A DNA stretch of 64,000 nucleotides from Siphonodentalium dalli. Lineage: Eukaryota; Mollusca; Scaphopoda; Gadilida; Siphonodentaliidae. Each line of letters starts with the position of its first letter. The first letter of the stretch is position 1. The notes beneath the pieces are model-generated. The model searched no databases. It was not told where the DNA came from and worked only from the letters and a program-made list of their open reading frames with translations. Made by a program: the position numbers and the translations under genes. Below, piece by piece: positions 44,480-55,873 of the stretch. The stretch spans positions 59,847,301 to 59,911,300 of the forward strand of contig CP136061.1 of the NCBI GenBank assembly GCA_032622095.1, read 5' to 3'.

Positions 44480-44643
44480 ATGTCAATGCAATTATGAGTG
44501 ATTTCAATATGCACACTCTATTGTATAGGTAAACAATTGGCGCGGCGGCAGTGAGGGGGTGAGGGGGGGCCGCACGCGCGCCAATGTTTTACCTATACAA
44601 TAAAGTGTGCATATTGAAATCACTCATAATTGCATTGACATTT
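44480..44643. repeat. Central hairpin of element 1 with conserved flanking motif
   Basis: The outer arms (44480-44523 and 44600-44643) are mirrored copies of a 44-nt motif containing 'catattgaaatcactcataa'. Inside, 'aggtaaacaattggcgcg' faces 'cgcgcgccaatgttttacct' around a G-rich loop with 'gtgagggggtgaggggggg'. This resembles a T- or hairpin-shaped replicon end or the junction of a head-to-head dimer. Resemblance to viral terminal hairpins is by shape only. Confidence 0.7.
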
Positions 44644-44699
44644 GTATCAACAACAACAACTACAACAACAGCCGCCGCAAACGCCGCCGCCGCCGCAAA

Positions 44700-46216
44700 C
44701 GCCGCCGCCAGCAGGGGAAACAACAACAAAGCGACATAACATCCTGCTTTGATGATCCAATGGCCAATGTCCAAGAAGATTTTATTTTCAAGCATCCATT
44801 CACGGCATGTGTAAGTGGACCGACATCTAGTGGGAAGACGTACTTCGTGAAAACCTTGCTACAAAAGTCTGCCTCAAAAATATCACCCACACCTGACAGA
44901 ATAATATGGTTTTATAAATATTGGCAGCCCCTATATGATGACATAAAGTATACCGTCACCCCTCAGGTCAACTTTATACGGGGAATACCAGCAAACTTGG
45001 ATTCTCTTATCAACCCCCAGTATAAAAATCTAGTTGTACTCGATGACTTGATGCAAACTTCATCAACAGACCAGAGAGTTAATGATTTACATTCCGAAGG
45101 AAGTCACCATTTGAACTTATCTTTGATAAGTTTGAACCAGAATTTCTACTACAACAAAGATCCTACGCAACGACGAAATTGTCAATATTTGGTATTGTTC
45201 AATCTAATCCAATTGACAAGGGTTTAATTTCAACATTATCAAGACAGATGTATCCTAAATACCCTCAACGTATGATGCGAGAGTTTTCGGAAGCGACGAG
45301 TGAACCGTACGGTTACCTACTGGTGGATTTAAAAGCCGCAACCCCGGACACATTACGGCTGCGACATAATGTGCTAAAAGAGGACACGAACCAACATATG
45401 GGTGAATGGAATGGCATGAAATATAATCTCCATAAGGACAGCGAGCACCCAGATGAACAGAATGTGGTGAAATGTGATGACAACAATAGCCCGCATCAAC
45501 GGAATGAGATGAAATATGATGACAGAGATCTCCCTGGTCAACGGGAGGGCATGACATATAATTATATTGTGCCCCAGGGTCAACATAATGGCTATACTAA
45601 GGACATAAGGACACCTGGTGAGATCAATGAAATCAATAAAGAAAACCATAAAAACAAATGCATTCGAGAAGACATGTCGTACCCTTGCAATGACTGCGGG
45701 CTTTTGTTCGAAGATCAGCATGATGTCCAGAGACACGTAAAAAACTGGTGCCAAGAAAATAAGTTAAAACGAAAATTAACTGAGGACATGGATGATAGTC
45801 AGAATAAGAAAATTAAATCGAATGAAGATGAATACTTCAAAAGTTTGTGTGATGAGAGTAGAGATAAAGCACAAGAAGCATGGAGTGATAACGTGGAAAC
45901 GTATATGGAAAATGGCTCGACAGAAAAAGAGGCAAAAGTACAAGCTGACAAGGACCTTAAAAGTACAGATCTTAAAACTGAAGGCATGAGGCTATTTATG
46001 AATGTTTATGCTTGGACAATAATAAAGAACATGTGGCTGCGCAATGGGACTCTACACAACAGTGTCATGGATAAAGTGGACAAATATATGAAGAATGGTT
46101 TTGAAGATCGTGATGCAGTGAAAATGTCAATATTAAAGTACAGACCATTGCTAGAAAAGTTCATGGACGAAACAAATGACACATCTGACGAAAGTGATGT
46201 CGGACGAAAGTGACAG
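44700..46216 (+). pseudogene. Inverted, broken copy of the zinc-finger ATPase gene
   Basis: It matches the left-arm gene from the Gln-rich region onwards with few substitutions, but on the opposite strand. It lacks the N-terminal finger and the small basic gene: the sequence jumps from GCC/CAA trinucleotide repeats near 44700 straight into the ATPase segment. A frameshift near 45200-45230 splits it into two frames (44607-45227 and 45179-46213), and a small deletion near 46199 removes part of the acidic tail. Walker A and B are intact. The central part differs at scattered residues, so the arms have been diverging for some time. Confidence 0.85.
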
Positions 46217-46635
46217 TGAATAGTTAATATAATAAATTGTAGTATGTACCACATGTCATGTTATTTTTCTCTTTTTTCCCTCGCTCACTTGCTTTTTTCG
46301 GTGGCGCTCACCACCGTACCACCAGAGCTTTCCGATGAATGGCAACAAGCTATATTTTTGACTAAATCCTGAATTTTGTTTATTTTTTTAAGTTTTGGGA
46401 AAATTTGATTTTTTTAAAAGTTTTTTTAAATTTGTGAAATTTTTGAAGTTTTTGAAATTTTTGAAATTTTTCAAGTTTTTGAAATTTTTCAAGTTTTTGA
46501 AATTTTTGGGACATGCCCAATCGGTATACAAATAGAACGACGCGTGGGCGGAGAATATAGGTCAAACTGTCTAGACTAACACCAACAGGAGTACTGCTGA
46601 GAATATAGGTCATATACTTCGGATAGAGTTATCGT

Positions 46636-47245
46636 TCGGATAGAGTTATCCGTACACCCCTGACTCGAACGGCGCCACTTTTGAGAGCTTTAAGCGACAC
46701 CATTCGACACCTGATATAACTGAGATGTCTATGTATAAGTTTGGCCGTACTCGGCGACTAAGCAACTTATTATCAAATTTAGTTCCCCCACCCCCCATCT
46801 CTCACCCAAAACGGCATCAATTTGGCGTCATTAAATCACACGAATAGATTCCTTGTATTGTGGAGAAGAATGTGTATCAATTTGGTGGAAATCGGTGCTC
46901 AAAATATTTTATCAGTTTTGGTACCCCTCTCCCCTTCAGCGCTCCCCTGACTCGAACGGCGCTACTTTTGACATCTTTAAACCTCACCATTAGATGCGTC
47001 ATATCATGGAGATCATTGTGTATAAGTTTGGTCGATATCAGCGATGAAAAGTTGTTCTGTCCCTCCCATTTTCTGCCCCTGACAACAACAGCGTCACTTT
47101 AGAAAATTATAACCCGCACCATTATCTTTCTCGGAATAAAGTTACCCCTGTTAGTCCCATTTGGTGCCGTCTACATGGTCCCCTGTGGATTTATATAGAA
47201 CACAGACAGACAGGCATTCGCAAATATAGATATAGATAGGCTCAT
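46636..47245 (+). repeat. Dispersed retroposon fragments (RTE/SINE-like)
   Basis: At least two partial tandem units contain 'cccctgactcgaacggcg' (near 46660 and 46945) and 'tataagtttggtcgatatc'. They end 'agacagacaggcattcgc' followed by 'aaatatagatatagatagg', the tail of the family also seen at 2205-2420. No coding frame is recognised. Confidence 0.6.
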
Positions 47246-49480
47246 GTTTGATGAATCCGGTTCTGTACTAGAGGCACTAGTGACAAGTTTGTTTGACTTG
47301 TATAGCTGATATAGGGGATATTCTGTTCATAAATTGAGTAAATTGGTGTTATTTGAGTTAATAAGTGGTTACTATAGCATCATATTGTTCTTATCTTGTG
47401 AATAGATTCTGAAAAATCTTCCATCTAGGTATCAGTCCAGCATCTAGGTGTTAGCACATAGAATGGTACCTAAATCATGAATATATGTTGGATTTAAATA
47501 ACTGGTATTGTTTTAAATGTTATTTCTAAATAGAAATGCCATAAAACAAATGTCTTGCATACAAGATTTTGACCAGCAATGGATATGGTTGTTAAATATA
47601 CAGTTAGATTGGTGAATAGCAATTAGACACACAATGGTTGATGTCTTGAATTGTTTCGCAAGTCACATTGGTAATACAACAGCATGCAGATGTTAGATTA
47701 TGTCAGCCAAATGATACATCTTTTTGACCACAGTTGTTGGACCCAATTGCTGAAATAAAATCCCAAAAGTTTATTTGACATCCAAAATTATTATCAACAG
47801 AGATAATAATAATTTGGGGCATATCGTACACTTTGTGTATTTTCTGCTGACCATTGTGTCTGTTGAGTTATATTGGTTAATAAATATTTGTGCTGATTGG
47901 AGTAAGTCAAACTCCAGATACTTGTACCATGTATAATACGGTATAATTGTAGCAGTTAACAGTATCAGCATTGAAAACGAGCCGCTGCTATGGATACATT
48001 TTTGTAATAGTTATATATACCATTTGCTATACACCCGTAACGAGCTATGGGGGATATGAATCAGTTTGTCTGCCTGTCTGTTTGTCGAGACGTCCTCTCT
48101 TGCGTTGTTTGTGAGCAAAATATTATGTCCAGCCAATATTAATGAGCTAAACTATTTTATGAGCTAAGTTCCTAATATGGAGAGAAAATGAGGTTTGCTC
48201 TCAGAAAAACAGAACATGTAAATTAGGTGCTAAGATTTGGATTGACAAAGATAGTGAGGATATGTGTCCCTGGATTAAGAGTTACTATTCTGTCCATAGT
48301 TAGTGAGGCAAACTGTCAAGACTATGATACAAAGTGCTTATGATTTAACAACAACTATACTTGAAACATAGTGAGGCAATGTTCATTTATAAGGACAATA
48401 CAATGTACATAGTTGTTATCTGTCAGAGTGATTAGAAATGTAGTGCTCTTTTGCTAACCTCTTAATTACGATCGGATAACAGCTCATTAATATGAGAAAT
48501 TAACTTTGGTCAACTACCAAATGATAGAACCCGTTTTGATAACTCACAAATTTGGACACAAATTTAACTCATAACATATTTAGCTCTTCAACGCTGTTTG
48601 TTAGTAGTAGCGTCCATATACGTATATATTTTCCGAGCTTTTATTCCTACATTTTCGGTCAATTTTGTTAAAGCTTTGCGCCGATATTTAGTACCATGGG
48701 AACCAGAACACCTGTGATTATGAGGTCCGTCCTTCATTTTTGTGGAGTTTTCGACTTAAAAGTTTTCGAAACATGCACAATTTGTCTGAGCCTGTATTCC
48801 TACATATTCCATGGGGATTTCACCTACCTCTAGTTCATTTGTGCAAGTTCTCCAACTACGTCGTAATTGTACAGTTTCGAAAAATTAAAAACCGTTTCTG
48901 TACAAATCGACGAATTTCAGACTGGAATTACCCACACCTCCCCAGTTACTTCCTAGCCATTGTTGCTAGCTCTTACAAACAATGTTTACTTTATTTTCTG
49001 CACAGCATAAGACACACCATATAAGGTGGGTTATAACCTTGGTTAAATTCAAACTCAAAAGTCACAAAATTAATGTTATTTAAAGTCGAATGCGGTAACT
49101 TTTACAAGATGCATAAGCACACTTAGTCATCATGAAAATCTCAGAAATAAGCTACTTTATCGTGTTAAACTGAGTTTTAAAAGACACATAAATATATCAT
49201 CGGGATGTTTCTTTGTTTAGGATGTAATTGGCCTTGAAAATCATTTGCCCCAACGTGATCAGTCAGTTACCACTGTCTTTTAACAATCTGAGATTCGTCA
49301 ATAATTTATTGAATCTAGGTAAAACCTTAGTTTTACTTGACTATAAAATAAGTGTTCTGCAAACAAACATATCCCAATCTTATCTAAAAAAAATCGATTC
49401 TTAGGTTGGAAGTCGTGTACGTATAATAGGCCATCACGTCCAATCAGATGACTGCGCATACTAGTGTGTATATTTATGAA
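47246..49480. other. Intergenic stretch before lectin gene 2
   Basis: I see no gene. A likely retroposon head at about 48030-48100 ('cgagctatgggggatatg' followed by a 'tctgcctgtctgtttgtc' run) recalls the 15.88-kb region. The rest is AT-rich and unremarkable. Confidence 0.5.
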
Positions 49481-49545
49481 AGTATAAATTCAGTTGCTTG
49501 ATGTGCGTGTACATATTTACAGGTGTACTCACTGTACTTTACACA
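49478..49545 (+). promoter_or_regulatory. Putative core promoter of lectin gene 2
   Basis: A TATA-like 'agtataaattcagt' (about 49480-49493) precedes the first ATG by about 55 nt. The ATG context 'ttacacaATGG' has G at +4. As in gene 1, the predicted 5' UTR is short. Inferred, not shown. Confidence 0.4.
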
Positions 49546-49630
49546 ATGGCGCACCTAACACAGATGGTTGCAATTGTCTGCTCCCTATTGATGGCGTTTG
49601 CTGGATCCGAATTGCTGTCACCAGACACAG
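49546..49630 (+). CDS. Lectin gene 2, exon 1: signal peptide
   Basis: The exon encodes MAHLTQMVAIVCSLLMAFAG and a few residues (SELLSPDT) before a perfect donor, 'ACAG|gtgagt'. It is 85 nt and ends in phase 1, matching every downstream exon. The upstream ATG at 49498 is in frame, but the shorter start gives a classic signal peptide. No PAN-like module is present, unlike gene 1. The four exons sum to 621 nt, a 206-residue secreted lectin. Confidence 0.75.
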
Positions 49631-52600
49631 GTGAGTATGGAGGGTGTCATCCCTATCATATCAATCCTGATTACCAGTGACATGGCGGCTGCTTTTTGGT
49701 ATTTCTCTCTTATAAACACTCGCAACTTTGTTAAAAATGCATTCAGTGTTCCCCACAACAAATTAGAACAAATACAAAAGTTTTGCTTTGTAACACAGTT
49801 TTGAAAATTGAAACACCATTACATGTGCATGTTGAAGTCAGAATTATAGTAGAATCTGCTTAAAAAGCCAAGTCCGCGTCGTAAAAATTGGCCTGGAACT
49901 CTGGATACATCGTGAAAATGCATGACTGAAAAAAGATTAGTTAGAGATTTGAGACTGATAGTAATCGTAAAAGTCCAACTTTACCAAAGCAAATGAAATG
50001 ATAAGTAAAATTGCTGTAGTCCAACATGTAATGGTACCACTAGCATTTGTATTTATACCGCACCTGCATGAATGATTCTTGCAAGATAATTGAATGTTTT
50101 TTTTTCATATACTTAGTTGTGGAAAACATGCATTTGTATAAACATTGTTGTGTTCCTTTTCTACCACACTATAGATTTATCTATCGGAACTTGCTAGTGT
50201 GCGAACAAGATCTTATAGATGCGGGGACAGCCCGTTCTCATGAAAATAAGCATTTAATGAGCGAAATCAGGTTGTGTACATACATGTGCATGGGTTCACA
50301 ATTCATTAACTGTAGTGTTTTGGATATTTCAGATTTGAAAGTTCAATTTGTGTTGTCATAAATCACATTTGGAATACTGTATATGTATCTGAATTTCTCG
50401 CAATATATGTATATCATGACCCCAAGTGTGTTCCTAGCATGTGATTTTGCGCAGCTTTATTTGGTCCTGACTAAGGGTTGATGCACACATGCATGTAATC
50501 TCTGTAAATGTCGTGTATTTGTCGTTTTACATGGATCATACAGACCATGTAATATGTGTCCGCTGACAACCCAATCATTGCGGCTATGTTTGACCACAGT
50601 GAGTCAACCTCTGAACGTGCAGAGAGCCGTTGACTGAACGAAGTCGTCAGACCGCTTAGAATAATTGTTCGCGCAATAACCCAAATGTTGGACTTTCTGT
50701 CTAAATCATTGTCAGTCTTCTCTTGATTTTTATACCAGTGATGGCCCCAGGCTTTCACCAAACGCATGGGCTATGATCCCCAACATGGGGGGGGGGGGCT
50801 ATATTATCCCGGGTGGGGTTGGGGCATACAGAACCCTGAGTCCTGACCCCCCCCCCCCACACACACACACAAATACACATGAAGCCACGAAGCCGCTCCT
50901 GACTTATAAATATTGTAGTTGGCAGTCATTTCTGTCATGTCTGTTTGCTACGAGTGATTAATCTAATATTCAGCAATTTATGCTATTCATATATTTATGA
51001 ACATATAGTATTGCAGCTTTAAATTTGAGAGTACAGAAGGTGGTGTTGCTGTGTCTTCATTCTGGGAAAAGGGTGGTCCAGATCTACGAGTTCCCAACTA
51101 CGTCACCTTTTCTCTCTTGTGTTATATATGTATACGCAAATTTACAACTATGGAATATTTAAGTTAAACATATTATACAGTCATGCCCAGATAATCCCGG
51201 CTGATAAATTAAACTAAATCCCTGAATTATTCGAAGCTTTCGAGAACTCTCCCCTCCCCCAATCATGGATTATGGTCCAAAATGTTATAATTCAAGCGTG
51301 TACAAGCTAAAATTATGACAGTTCAACCTTTGGTTTGAGAAACATATACTGTTATGTAAATTCTGGGTGAAAAAATGGGGGGGGGGTGTCACTCTTTTTA
51401 CTTTCAACGCTGTACCTGCATTAATTTTTTGGCGCTGTAATGGATATTTGCATGGAAATCCCAATTGAATGTTATCACATGAACCGGTATTGTTTGTCTT
51501 AATTTTCCAATGCCTGTTATTCAAGGCATGAGAGCACCATATCGGATTGTTAATGGGACATTAAACACTCGTGTATCACAATCGCCATAAAAGAGCTCAA
51601 ATTCTGCACATTTCATTTTTATTTTGGATGACCCTGAAATGACGAGAAACAAATCAAGTATAAAATCGACGGACTCAAATCCACTTTTCGAAATGAATTA
51701 AAACTCGTGAAAAACAGCAACAGATATCAGACAGGATTTATTCATTTCGGCATCCATGAAATAACTAATGACTGGCCTGAAATTTCTTGATATCAGTTAG
51801 TTCGATAATGGCTTATAACTGCTCACTTGTCTTGCCTGTTGAAATTGTCGCGCGGAGGCGACTAAGGCTATCAATGATTGGTGTGACCATGTAAAATACA
51901 TGGATTTTACATACATAAATTACATGCATGTGTGTATCCACCCTAACCCCGCTTATACGGACTATTCCATCCCTGAGACACCTTGAGCAAATATCGGATG
52001 TGAATTTATGCATATTCATCTAATTACTTTCTTGATATCTGCTGTTATAGCCGAAAGTCGTATTCTCATAGTAATTCCCATATGGATTTTTTTCAAAATT
52101 GGAAAAATGGGTCAATTTAACTAGAAAGTTAACCCAACTTTCAGGGTAGATAGCTGGTTCGAATATATACATATATATCGAAATAAATTATCGAAATTTT
52201 GCGAAAAAGTGCCGAACAAATGTCTTATGTAACTACAAGCATATTGATCGAATTACATTTGAGATTTGTTCGACAATGTGCATTTATAATTATTTAGCCT
52301 GGAAGTAGAATTGCGAACAAAAGTTATGTGATCTAAATTGATTGGGTGTGGCGAAAAACGTGTTCCTAAAGCTTTGATTTTTTTTTTATATATTATGTTG
52401 GGCGCTCATATCGCAATCGCTCGTTCCCTAGGTATAGAAGTACAGTTTCAGACAAACATCTTCGCCTTTTAATGTTATATTACGAATTTCCCTGTATAAT
52501 TTGATGCGACAACAGCCTTTACGAACACAAAATAGTTAATTTAGTTTATTTAGTGTTATGGTGTCAATTAAATATGAACAAATATCATATAATTTGTTAC

Positions 52601-53082
52601 TGTTATTTCTATATATCGGGGACAATCTTAATGTGAATATTGATCAACTGACTCAGTGACCTATATGTATGGCACAGACTGAGGCGAGTCACTGAATTGC
52701 ATAGCAATATATGTATTGCTCGGCGTGAACCATATTCACATCTCCAAGCTTTTGGGACACTAAGTCTTGTTAGGGAATACATTTTAAAGGTAACCAGCAA
52801 AGTGGCCATACTTAAATGTTAAATGTATAAATAAAATGCACCACAGTAGCCTAGAATATAAAATGGTCACCAGTCGTGGTATGGTGATTTTAACAACTCG
52901 CAGTATTGTAATCTTAACCATTCGTGGTATTGTGATTTTACCACTCGTGTTATTGTGATGTTAACCACTTGCCAAAAACAGGTTCGTGGTTAAAACCACA
53001 ATACCACCTAGGTGGCAATTTTGTATTCGCTGCTACTATGGGTTTATTAGATATATATAAATCATGCTACATGTCCCTACAG
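49631..53082 (+). other. Intron 1 of lectin gene 2
   Basis: The sequence at 49990-50090 resembles 28980-29080 in gene 1 ('gtaaaattgctgtagtccaa' against 'gtaaaatttcggtagttcca'), evidence of shared ancestry of intronic DNA. Poly-G, poly-C and (AC)n tracts lie at 50786-50870. No further exon was recognised. Confidence 0.5.
52868..53020. repeat. Minisatellite of about 30 bp with an inverted last unit
   Basis: Four imperfect units of the form 'cgtggtattgtgattttaac' run from 52868 to about 52970. They are followed by a reverse-complement copy ('cgtggttaaaaccacaatac') at about 52983-53012. It lies about 60 nt upstream of lectin gene 2 exon 2. Confidence 0.7.
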
Positions 53083-53163
53083 AGTACGACTCTAGTGAAG
53101 AAGAAGACAGGCCAGCCAGAGGTTTCCGGAGGTTATATGACTCGGATGAAAGTAGTAGCGAAG
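53083..53163 (+). CDS. Lectin gene 2, exon 2: acidic linker
   Basis: An 81-nt exon, phase 1-1, has acceptor 'catgtccctacag' and donor 'GAAG|gttagt'. With the split Glu codon it reads EYDSSEEEDRPARGFRRLYD then SDESSSE. Two acidic Ser/Glu clusters flank a basic PARGFRR. It takes the position of the Thr-rich mini-exons of gene 1 but has unrelated sequence, so the spacers were replaced or independently acquired. The RGFRR segment could be a processing site, which is speculation. Confidence 0.65.
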
Positions 53164-53466
53164 GTTAGTTCCATCAATAATAATGCACGAGCGACTGGAC
53201 TTTCGGAAATTAGACAACTTTTAGTTCCCAATACCCAGTCGCGAGTCCTTTAACTGACTTAAAACAAAGATTTAAAATATACAGAAATAATTTACATTTA
53301 TAGATATAATTGATTAAAAATGCTGATAAATCTCAGCATATTCTAACATTTGTCCTGTGTAATGAATAGTCGTTGAATGACAACGAAGCATATTCCTTGA
53401 CACAGTTCGTGTTATTAGAGCTTGTGTACGTTTGCTGGTAAGCAATTGTAAGTAGATCTATATACG

Positions 53467-54956
53467 AGTAGTATGGGAGGCTCGTTACCTCCACATCTAA
53501 AAATAGATTTTATGGGGGTAAAATTGTTTGTACTAAAATATTCCCCAAATTTTTTTTCAAAACCCAAAAAAAAATTTCTCAAAATTTTCAAAAAAACAAA
53601 GTTTTAATCTAAAAAAAAATTATAATGAGTTTTCGGTTTCGGATAATCTCGGTATTAAAATTTTTAAAATTATTTGCGTGTAATATCTTTTGTTATTTTT
53701 GTTCAACCAAATTTTAAATATTTTTCATGAAATAGCTTTATACCAATTATATGTGTATGGACAGGTCCGAGTCGCTGTAATTTTGGACATTGTGACCCTC
53801 GGTATGAATGCATACATTCCAGTGTGTATCAATCAGACACAGTCCATGCATCATATAATTGTCATACCTGAAATAATTTGACACCATTACTCTTACATGA
53901 ATAATAAAGAGCGTTTATTCTTTACTTCTCTATCCCGATGAAGTTGTTGAGTATATGACAGGTGTGTATTATCGTGAATTATTGGAAGTATTGAAATGTA
54001 CTATGTTGAATCATGAGCGGACGAAGAGGGTAATGTGAAATTACAACCCCAGAATGAACTGACATATTCGATGGAACAAATTTTCAAGTATGTACACGCC
54101 ACATTGGGCGTAACAATGTCGAAAATAGTCGCACATTGGTTTACCAAATGACTTCTATTATATCCCGTTGACAGTTATATGTGGTCCGAGTCGTTCAATT
54201 ATCGATATCTTGTCTGAACAACATTAGTTGTTTAACGGGTTATTATCACGTAAGGTTGATAAACTGTGTCATTGTTAGCATTAACGCGATAATTAGTTAT
54301 GCAAAAAATATGCATACATAATACGTCCAGGTCATGAGACACTCAATAATTGAAGTTACTTCGGTGTCATTGTTATAACAACATTACGTAATAACCACTT
54401 ATCTCCCCCACATTCATACTTACGCTTTGGACATTTTATCAGTTTATCACGTGATCACTAAATGTGGCAATCGGGTATCCACCGATGCCTGCAATGTATT
54501 ATTTATAATAATTGGACTCATTGATCTCACGTAAATAATACTCTTAGTTGTTCCAATAAAATAGTTATCAAATTCGATCACCAATAGATTTGACTGTGGA
54601 ATATAATGACCTTTAACTTATTTATCGATCTAAAGGGACACTCATTATGAATGAATGTTAATAATACAAGCGCACGAATGAAGAGCGTTTAACATATACG
54701 AAATTACTACACGAATGAATTGAACCTTGAAATTTATATTTCACATCTTACCAACAACAGCTACGGACATAATCATAGTATTATACTGTCTTGCATGTAC
54801 ACACGCTATGACATCATTAAAGGCGGACAATCCACTCACGGTGTGACAACAGATACGGACATAGGCATAGTGTTATACAGTCTTATATGTACCCACGCTA
54901 TGACACCATTAACGTACATTGGATGTTAGGTCTATGACTCTTGAGTATGCACCAAT
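53467..54956 (+). repeat. Left terminal inverted repeat of element 2
   Basis: The full length is mirrored by 58352-59841 with scattered differences and small indels (for example extra A-rich tracts near 53560). The inner end reads 'gactcttgagtatgcaccaa' just before the 20-bp satellite. It contains no conserved gene: the 53690-53881 frame and its mirror at 59428-59619 arise from the repeat. Confidence 0.9.
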
Positions 54957-55206
54957 CAATGAGCAAATGAGCAAAAAAAATAGCAAATGAGCAAAACAAT
55001 GAGCAAATGAGCAAGAAAATGAGCAAATGAGCAAGAAAATGAGCAAATGAGCAAGAAAATGAGCAAATGAGCAATAAAAATGAGCAAATGAGCGAAAAAA
55101 TGAGCAAATGAGCAAGAAAATGAGCAAATGAGCGAGAAAATGAGCAAGAAAATGAGCAAATGAGCAAGAAAATGAGCAAATGAGCAAAAAATTTAGCAAA
55201 TGAGCA
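54957..55206. repeat. 20-bp satellite array, left
   Basis: About 12 copies of the unit 'gagcaaatgagcaagaaaat', with variants in the second half (gcgaaaaa, gcaataaaaa). It lies immediately inside the left inverted repeat. Long repetitive frames over it are not genes. Confidence 0.9.
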
Positions 55207-55375
55207 AACAATAACAACAACAACAACAACAACAACATTGTTGTTGTTGCACCGCCGCCGCCGGCGGCGGTTGTTGTTGTTGTTCCTCTTTCTCAAAAGT
55301 TACGAACGATTAATAGAATACCAGCATCGAATGAAAACATCACCCATACATAAATAACATGATCATGAAGAAAAA
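55207..55375 (+). pseudogene. Trinucleotide tract joined to a fragment of the zinc-finger gene
   Basis: A (CAA)n/(TTG)n run flips around 'ccgccgccgccggcggcgg' and leads into 'cctctttctcaaaagttacg', which copies the C-terminal part of the gene at 56055-56627 (matching about 56431-56515). It ends at 55375. The same join occurs at 57425-57627. Confidence 0.7.
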
Positions 55376-55542
55376 ATTGTTTTATTTTAGAAACTATAGT
55401 CATATGGATAATTATTATCTGTACCTGACTAGCGACGATTCATTTAATAAATATCCAGATAATCGATTTTTATAAGAGGCGATAAACTTTCTAAAATAAA
55501 ATGCAGAAAAAAGAGTGACTTGTACACTACATTTGAAGAAAC

Positions 55543-55866
55543 ATGTCGATCCCGTATATTCCAGCAGATATTGAAACGTGGAGAAAACATTTCAGAGACA
55601 TGCTTGATGGGAAGTTAACGCCAGATAATAAGGGTCGATACTTTATTGACAGAACTAAAAAAAGTGATAGTGAAGAAGACGTTCTAAAACCACATATTAA
55701 CGTAGTGACGCCCATCGCTCAAGCGATTGAAATGGCTAAGGCCGAAGTTGCAGCAAATAAGTTGACAAACACACGTAAAGCGTCCAAACAAACCAACAAG
55801 AGAATGTTAGTTGGAGGTTTGTCTAATAATAAGAAGAAAATGAAAAGAAAAGTGTCATACGATTAG
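55543..55866 (+). CDS. Small basic protein of element 2 (first gene)
   Basis: A 107-residue frame opens MSIPYIPADIETWRKHFRDM, has a 'RYFIDRTKK' segment, then VVTPIAQAIEMAKAEVAANK, and ends in a highly basic tail (NNKKKMKRKVSYD). The combination of a W-K-x-H-F start and 'V(T/S)P.AQ..E.A' looks to me like a small protein seen in virus-like integrated elements of invertebrates, but I cannot name a family. The basic tail suggests nucleic-acid binding. The next gene starts 8 nt downstream. Confidence 0.6.
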   Translation: MSIPYIPADIETWRKHFRDMLDGKLTPDNKGRYFIDRTKKSDSEEDVLKPHINVVTPIAQAIEMAKAEVAANKLTNTRKASKQTNKRMLVGGLSNNKKKMKRKVSYD

Positions 55867-55873
55867 CCAAATC

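Larger units (their letters stand above)
41728..46635. mobile_element. Element 1: palindromic virus-like element with packaging-ATPase gene
   Basis: The ends 41728-42048 and 46349-46635 are inverted copies ('acgataactctatccgaag', then 'agtatatgacctatattctc'). Inside, two arms are also inverted copies: the left arm (to about 44522) carries a complete zinc-finger/ATPase gene on the minus strand, and the right arm (from about 44600) a shortened, broken copy on the plus strand. They meet at a GC-rich hairpin. There is no polymerase, integrase, protease or capsid frame. The ATPase points to a Polinton/adintovirus-like or other dsDNA virus-derived element. I could not find a clean target duplication: the right flank instead repeats 'cggatagagttatc' twice (46619-46650). 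Confidence 0.75.

Noticed and set aside
54957-55206. CRISPR array
   Set aside because: The 20-bp units are contiguous with no unique spacers, and the window is eukaryotic.
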